NCBI GenBank assembly: GCA_046594445.1
Contig: JBKJSM010000034.1
Location: 1-11,763 of the forward strand
Direction of reading: 5' to 3'
DNA: 11,763 nt
Source of the DNA: Gaiellasilicea sp046594445
Lineage (GTDB): Bacteria; Actinomycetota; Thermoleophilia; Gaiellales; Gaiellaceae
Positions 9,134 through 11,763 of the stretch are shown piece by piece; the first letter of the stretch is position 1; every line of letters starts with the position of its first letter. The notes under the pieces are model-generated. The model saw only the letters and a list, made by a program, of their open reading frames with translations. It had not been told where the DNA came from and did not search any database. A program made the position numbers and the translations under genes.

Positions 9134-9412
9134 CTAGACCGTTGCCCTGTTGCCGCCGCGGCCCGCGACCATGCGGTAGATCAGGAGCAGGATGATCGCG
9201 CCGACAATCGCCGTCAGCCACGAGCTGATGTCGAAGAACTCGTCCATCGGCTTGGCGTCGAAGAGCGCCGCCGCAAGGAAGCCGCCCAGGATCGCGCCGA
9301 CGACGCCGATGATCGTGGTGACGATGAATCCGCCTGGATCCTCGCCTGGCAGCAGTGCCTTGGCGATTGCTCCGGCGATGGCGCCGAGAATGATGAACGC
9401 GATGATCCCCAT
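9134..9412 (-). CDS. GlsB/YeaQ/YmgE family small membrane protein
   Basis: The 92-residue protein follows the family plan of Gly-rich hydrophobic segments: about 2-21, then the conserved LLPGEDPGGFI turn (20-30), about 30-52 and 63-82, with a basic tail. Members ('transglycosylase-associated', although no such activity is established) are often stress-induced envelope proteins. AGGAGG (9422-9417 on the minus strand) lies 4 nt before the ATG, a strong ribosome-binding site that fixes the start. The gene is divergent from the M32 carboxypeptidase gene. A second family member lies at 11010-11309, so the carboxypeptidase gene is flanked by two paralogues, both on the minus strand. Confidence 0.88.
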   Translation of the reverse strand: MGIIAFIILGAIAGAIAKALLPGEDPGGFIVTTIIGVVGAILGGFLAAALFDAKPMDEFFDISSWLTAIVGAIILLLIYRMVAGRGGNRATV

Positions 9413-9516
9413 CGAGCCTCCTAGTGGGTGGGACGTATGTCGCGACGATCTTCTCCCGCGCGACGCTGGCGCAAACGCTCGCTAGAGTCCACGCCGACAA
9501 CGATCCGAGGAGACCG

Positions 9517-11013
9517 ATGGAGCGCCGTTTTGCCGAGCTAAAGGAGCGTCTGGCCGAGATCCACGATCTGCGGCGCGCGCAGGAGATGCTCTTCTGGGAT
9601 CAGACGGTGATGATGCCGCCGGGCGGCAGCGTCGTCCGCGGCGCGCAGGTAACGACCCTCGACCGGATCGCACACCAGAAGTTCGTCGCCGACGAGACCG
9701 GCGCCCTGCTGGACGAGCTCGCCGGGTATGAGCAGCAGCTCGACTACGACTCCGACGAGGCAAGCCTGATCCGCACGGCCCGCCGCGACTGGGAGAAGGC
9801 GCGCCGCGTCCCCGCCGAGCTCGCCGCCGAGATCACGGGCGCGGCCGTCGAGGGCCACGACATCTGGGCAAAGGCTCGCGAAGACGACGACTATGCCCTC
9901 TTCCTCCCGGTTCTCGAGCATGCGGTCGAGCTGAAGCATCGCTACGTCGCGTGCTTCGAGGGCTACGACGAGCCGTACGACGTGCTGCTCGACGACTACG
10001 AGCCGGGGATGAAGACGGCCGAGGTGCGCGCGGTCTTCGATGAGTTGAAAGCGGAGCTCGTGCCGCTGATCGCCGAGGTCTCCTCGGTCGAGGGCGACGA
10101 CGCGTTCCGCGCCGGGCCCTGGCCGCTCGACGCCCAGCACGCGTACTCGCTGAAGATCATCGAGCGGTTCGGGTTCGACCCCTCCTTTGCGCGGCTCGAC
10201 CTGACCGTGCACCCGTTCGCCGCCAGCTCGGGAACTCAGGACATCCGCCTGACGACGCGGTACAAGGAAGACGACATCACCTCGATCTTCACGGCGATGC
10301 ACGAGTGCGGCCACGGGCTCTACGAGCACGGCGTCTCCCCTTCCCTCGAGCGCACGCCGCTCTGCAGCGGGGTCTCGTCGGCCCTGCACGAGTCGCAGAG
10401 CAGGATGTGGGAGAACATTGTCGGGCGCAGCCGCCCGTTCTGGAACCACTTCTATCCGTCCTTCCAGCAGGCGTTCCCCGAGGCGCTCGGCGATGTCGAC
10501 CAGGAGCGCTTCTACCGAGCGATCAACCGCGTGCAGCCCTCGTACATCCGGGTCGACGCGGACGAGGCGACCTACAACCTCCACATCATCCTCCGCTTCG
10601 AGCTGGAGCAGGAGATCATGGCCGGGTCGATCGAGCTGAAAGACCTTCCGGCGGCCTGGAACGCTCGTTTCGAGGAGTACCTGGGGATCCCGGTGCCGAA
10701 CGACACGCTCGGCGTGCTCCAGGACGTCCATTGGTCCGGCGGCGGCTTCGGCTACTTCCCCACCTACTCGCTCGGCAACATCATCTCGGTGCAGATCTGG
10801 GAGAAGGCGCTCGCCGAGATACCCGATCTGCCCGAGCAGTTCGAGCAGGGCGAGTTCGGGCAGCTACACGAGTGGGTGCGCTCGAACCTCTACGTGCACG
10901 GGCGCAAGTTCACGCCGCAAGAAACGCTCGAGCGCGTCGTCGGCAGCCCGATCGACGCGGGCCCGTACGTGCGCTATCTGAAGGACAAGCTCGGCGCGCT
11001 CGCGGCCGCCTAG
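9517..11013 (+). CDS. M32 family metallocarboxypeptidase (Taq/thermostable carboxypeptidase type)
   Basis: The 498-residue enzyme removes C-terminal amino acids from peptides, presumably in the cytoplasm since no signal peptide is seen. Every M32 hallmark is present in order: HPF (232-234), DIRLT (242-246), zinc-binding HECGH (262-266), HESQ (291-294) with the third zinc ligand, IRVDAD (344-349) and GVLQDVHW (399-406). Length is that of the family. The frame is open to 9424, but ATG 9517 is chosen because GAGGAG (9507-9512) lies 4 nt upstream and the product then begins with the usual first helix. The stop overlaps that of the convergent second GlsB gene in the shared CTAG at 11010-11013. Confidence 0.96.
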   Translation: MERRFAELKERLAEIHDLRRAQEMLFWDQTVMMPPGGSVVRGAQVTTLDRIAHQKFVADETGALLDELAGYEQQLDYDSDEASLIRTARRDWEKARRVPAELAAEITGAAVEGHDIWAKAREDDDYALFLPVLEHAVELKHRYVACFEGYDEPYDVLLDDYEPGMKTAEVRAVFDELKAELVPLIAEVSSVEGDDAFRAGPWPLDAQHAYSLKIIERFGFDPSFARLDLTVHPFAASSGTQDIRLTTRYKEDDITSIFTAMHECGHGLYEHGVSPSLERTPLCSGVSSALHESQSRMWENIVGRSRPFWNHFYPSFQQAFPEALGDVDQERFYRAINRVQPSYIRVDADEATYNLHIILRFELEQEIMAGSIELKDLPAAWNARFEEYLGIPVPNDTLGVLQDVHWSGGGFGYFPTYSLGNIISVQIWEKALAEIPDLPEQFEQGEFGQLHEWVRSNLYVHGRKFTPQETLERVVGSPIDAGPYVRYLKDKLGALAAA

Positions 11014-11309
11014 CGCGAGTCGGGCCCGGTGAGCGGCCGCTTCTGGACGAAGCGGCGGTAGAGGATCAGCAGCACGATCGCGCCGCCGAGCGAGAAGAGG
11101 AACGACGCCATCGCCTCGCTGGGCTCGACCGTGTCGTCGCCGTCGATGAAGCCGAGCAGTGCGGCGAGTGCGCCGCCGACGAGCGAGCCGCCGACTCCGA
11201 GCAGGACCGTCTGCCAGAGCCGCAGCGGATCCTTCCCCGGCACCGCGAAGCGCGCGAGCAGGCCGATGATCAGTCCCGAGACGATCAGCGAGAGGAGTGC
11301 GCCAAGCAC
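11010..11309 (-). CDS. second GlsB/YeaQ/YmgE-like small membrane protein
   Basis: The 99-residue protein has the same plan as the one at 9134-9412: hydrophobic segment at about 2-22, a FAVPGKDPLRL turn (21-31) like LLPGEDPGGF, then segments at about 34-54 and 68-85 and a basic tail. An acidic loop (IDGDDTVEPSE, 55-65) sits where the paralogue has DAKPMDEFF. The likely start is GTG (11307-11309), which aligns with the paralogue's start but has no Shine-Dalgarno. The start overlaps the stop of a 14-codon frame in the preceding hairpin element, so translation may depend on coupling. The gene probably belongs to the minus-strand unit with the DUF2277 gene. Confidence 0.82.
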   Translation of the reverse strand: MLGALLSLIVSGLIIGLLARFAVPGKDPLRLWQTVLLGVGGSLVGGALAALLGFIDGDDTVEPSEAMASFLFSLGGAIVLLILYRRFVQKRPLTGPDSR

Positions 11310-11353
11310 TACTTGTCAGCGCAAGATGAGCATCCGCAGAAGCGGACGCTCAT
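11309..11353 (-). CDS. possible 14-residue Cys-rich leader peptide
   Basis: ATG (11353-11351) inside the long stem of repeat copy 2 opens a frame encoding MSVRFCGCSSCADK, ending in TAG (11311-11309) that overlaps the GTG of the second GlsB-type gene in TAGTG. Three Cys in a C-x-C-x-x-C pattern and the stop/start overlap are the points in its favour. Copy 1 encodes a related stretch after a GTG (SSRFRGCSLCAESKC), although without a nearby stop. No Shine-Dalgarno is visible, and the similarity may come only from the conserved RNA-like structure. Confidence 0.25.
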   Translation of the reverse strand: MSVRFCGCSSCADK

Positions 11354-11388
11354 CGCGCGAAGACCCCTAAAGGGGCCGCCCGCGGCCC
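11311..11388 (-). repeat. three-hairpin repeated element, copy 2
   Basis: This is the same design as the copy at 9029-9110. Long stem: GATGAGCATCCGC (11325-11337) against GCGGACGCTCATC (11342-11354). The one imperfect pair is A-C on the plus strand but a G.U wobble on the minus strand, so the minus transcript folds better. The middle hairpin pairs CCCC (11364-11367) with GGGG (11372-11375), and the outer pairs GGGCCGC (11373-11379) with GCGGCCC (11382-11388). Compared with copy 1 the stem has one base pair fewer, with both arms shortened, and a G-C pair replaced by T-A. The element fills most of the 112-nt gap between the DUF2277 gene and the second GlsB gene, in the leader of the latter. Confidence 0.7.
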
Positions 11389-11421
11389 AAGAACGTCGTG
11401 CCCACCCGTCATAGGAGGACA

Positions 11422-11688
11422 TTATGCGAAGCGGGCGGCGGAGCGCGCACGGGCCTTGACGGCCTCGAGTTCGCGGTCGCGCGGCGGGGCGATCGTGACG
11501 AGCGACGCGAGCAGCCGCGTCGAGGCGGCGGTGACCTCCTCGACGGCGTGCGCGAACGCCGCCTCGTTCGCCTTCGACGGCTTCGTCGCGCCGCCGATCT
11601 TCCGGACGTACTGGAGCGCAGCCGCCTCGATCTCCTCGGGCGTCGCGGCGGGATCGAAGTTGTGCAGCACTCTGATGTTCCGGCACAT
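11422..11688 (-). CDS. DUF2277 family protein
   Basis: The 88-residue protein begins MCRNIRVLHNFDPAATPEEIEAAALQYVRKIGG, the characteristic start of the DUF2277 family, common in Actinobacteria. The later helices (about 47-85) end in a basic tail. No biochemical role is established, and none is offered here; the conserved N-terminal Cys-Arg-Asn and a DnaJ-unrelated helical fold are all that can be seen. GAGGAGG (minus strand, about 11699-11693) lies 4 nt before the ATG and overlaps the TGA of the preceding gene (TGAGGAGG), so the two genes form an operon. Length is as expected for the family. Confidence 0.88.
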   Translation of the reverse strand: MCRNIRVLHNFDPAATPEEIEAAALQYVRKIGGATKPSKANEAAFAHAVEEVTAASTRLLASLVTIAPPRDRELEAVKARARSAARFA

Positions 11689-11697
11689 ACGGCCTCC

Positions 11698-11763
11698 TCA
11701 GGCTCTGGTCTCGGCGTGGGTCGAGAGGGCCATCAGCTCCCGGCGCAGGTCCTTGATCTCGTC
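11698..11763 (-). CDS. C-terminal end of an unidentified protein (partial)
   Basis: The minus frame is open from the window edge to TGA (11700-11698), giving the last 21 residues, DEIKDLRRELMAL followed by STHAETRA. The heptad-like, charged sequence suggests an alpha helix, possibly a coiled coil, at the C-terminus. The stop overlaps the Shine-Dalgarno of the DUF2277 gene, which starts 9 nt later, supporting a real coding end. The family cannot be judged from this fragment. Confidence 0.5.
   Translation of the reverse strand, partial: DEIKDLRRELMALSTHAETRA

Noticed and set aside
8181..9500. Long minus-strand frame covering the phosphoesterase and first GlsB-type genes
   Set aside because: It is antisense to one well-supported gene and out of frame with another. 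Only its short Cys-rich part inside the repeat was kept as an observation.
11409..11457. AGGAGG followed by ATG at 11424 on the plus strand
   Set aside because: It looks like a good ribosome-binding site, but the frame ends after 11 codons and lies antisense to the end of the DUF2277 gene.

Overview
The window is high-GC bacterial chromosome with tightly packed genes on both strands. The mix of genes and signals (a Gram-positive-type LexA box, DUF2277, two GlsB/YeaQ-type small membrane proteins, likely leaderless promoters) fits an actinobacterium, perhaps of the Thermoleophilia (Gaiellales/Solirubrobacterales). That placement is an inference from gene content; no rRNA or other marker is present.

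Layout. 1-153 (+) is the 3' end of a PaaI-like thioesterase. From 3786 down to 167 (minus) lies a large secreted lipase-like gene: signal peptide, HAF-type repeats, LCAT-like alpha/beta hydrolase, calcium-loop and beta-sandwich C-terminus. It is broken by a one-base frameshift near 2425-2430 and is followed 4 nt later by a three-helix membrane protein. 3828-6665 (minus) is uvrA, the DNA-damage sensor of excision repair, with a clear LexA/SOS box overlapping a promoter whose -10 lies so close to the ATG that the mRNA should be almost leaderless. 6895-7950 (+) is an AI-2E-family membrane permease, convergent with an unidentified 81-residue single-helix protein (7952-8197, minus). A metallophosphoesterase (8226-9050, +) is divergent from that protein.

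9029-11388 is the most intriguing stretch. Two copies of a roughly 80-nt element made of three hairpins, in the same orientation, bracket two GlsB/YeaQ-type membrane-protein genes and an M32 carboxypeptidase between them. The two copies differ by paired changes that keep the long stem intact, and a G.U pair in one copy points to an RNA read from the minus strand. The copy at 11311-11388 also carries a 14-codon Cys-rich reading frame whose stop overlaps the start of the second GlsB gene. On the minus strand from the right edge, a partial gene, a DUF2277 gene, this element and the second GlsB gene look like one transcription unit.

No tRNA, rRNA, CRISPR, phage or insertion-sequence genes were seen. 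No stretch above 300 bases lacks a gene; the longest gap (6666-6894) holds the uvrA promoter and a possible 20-codon peptide.
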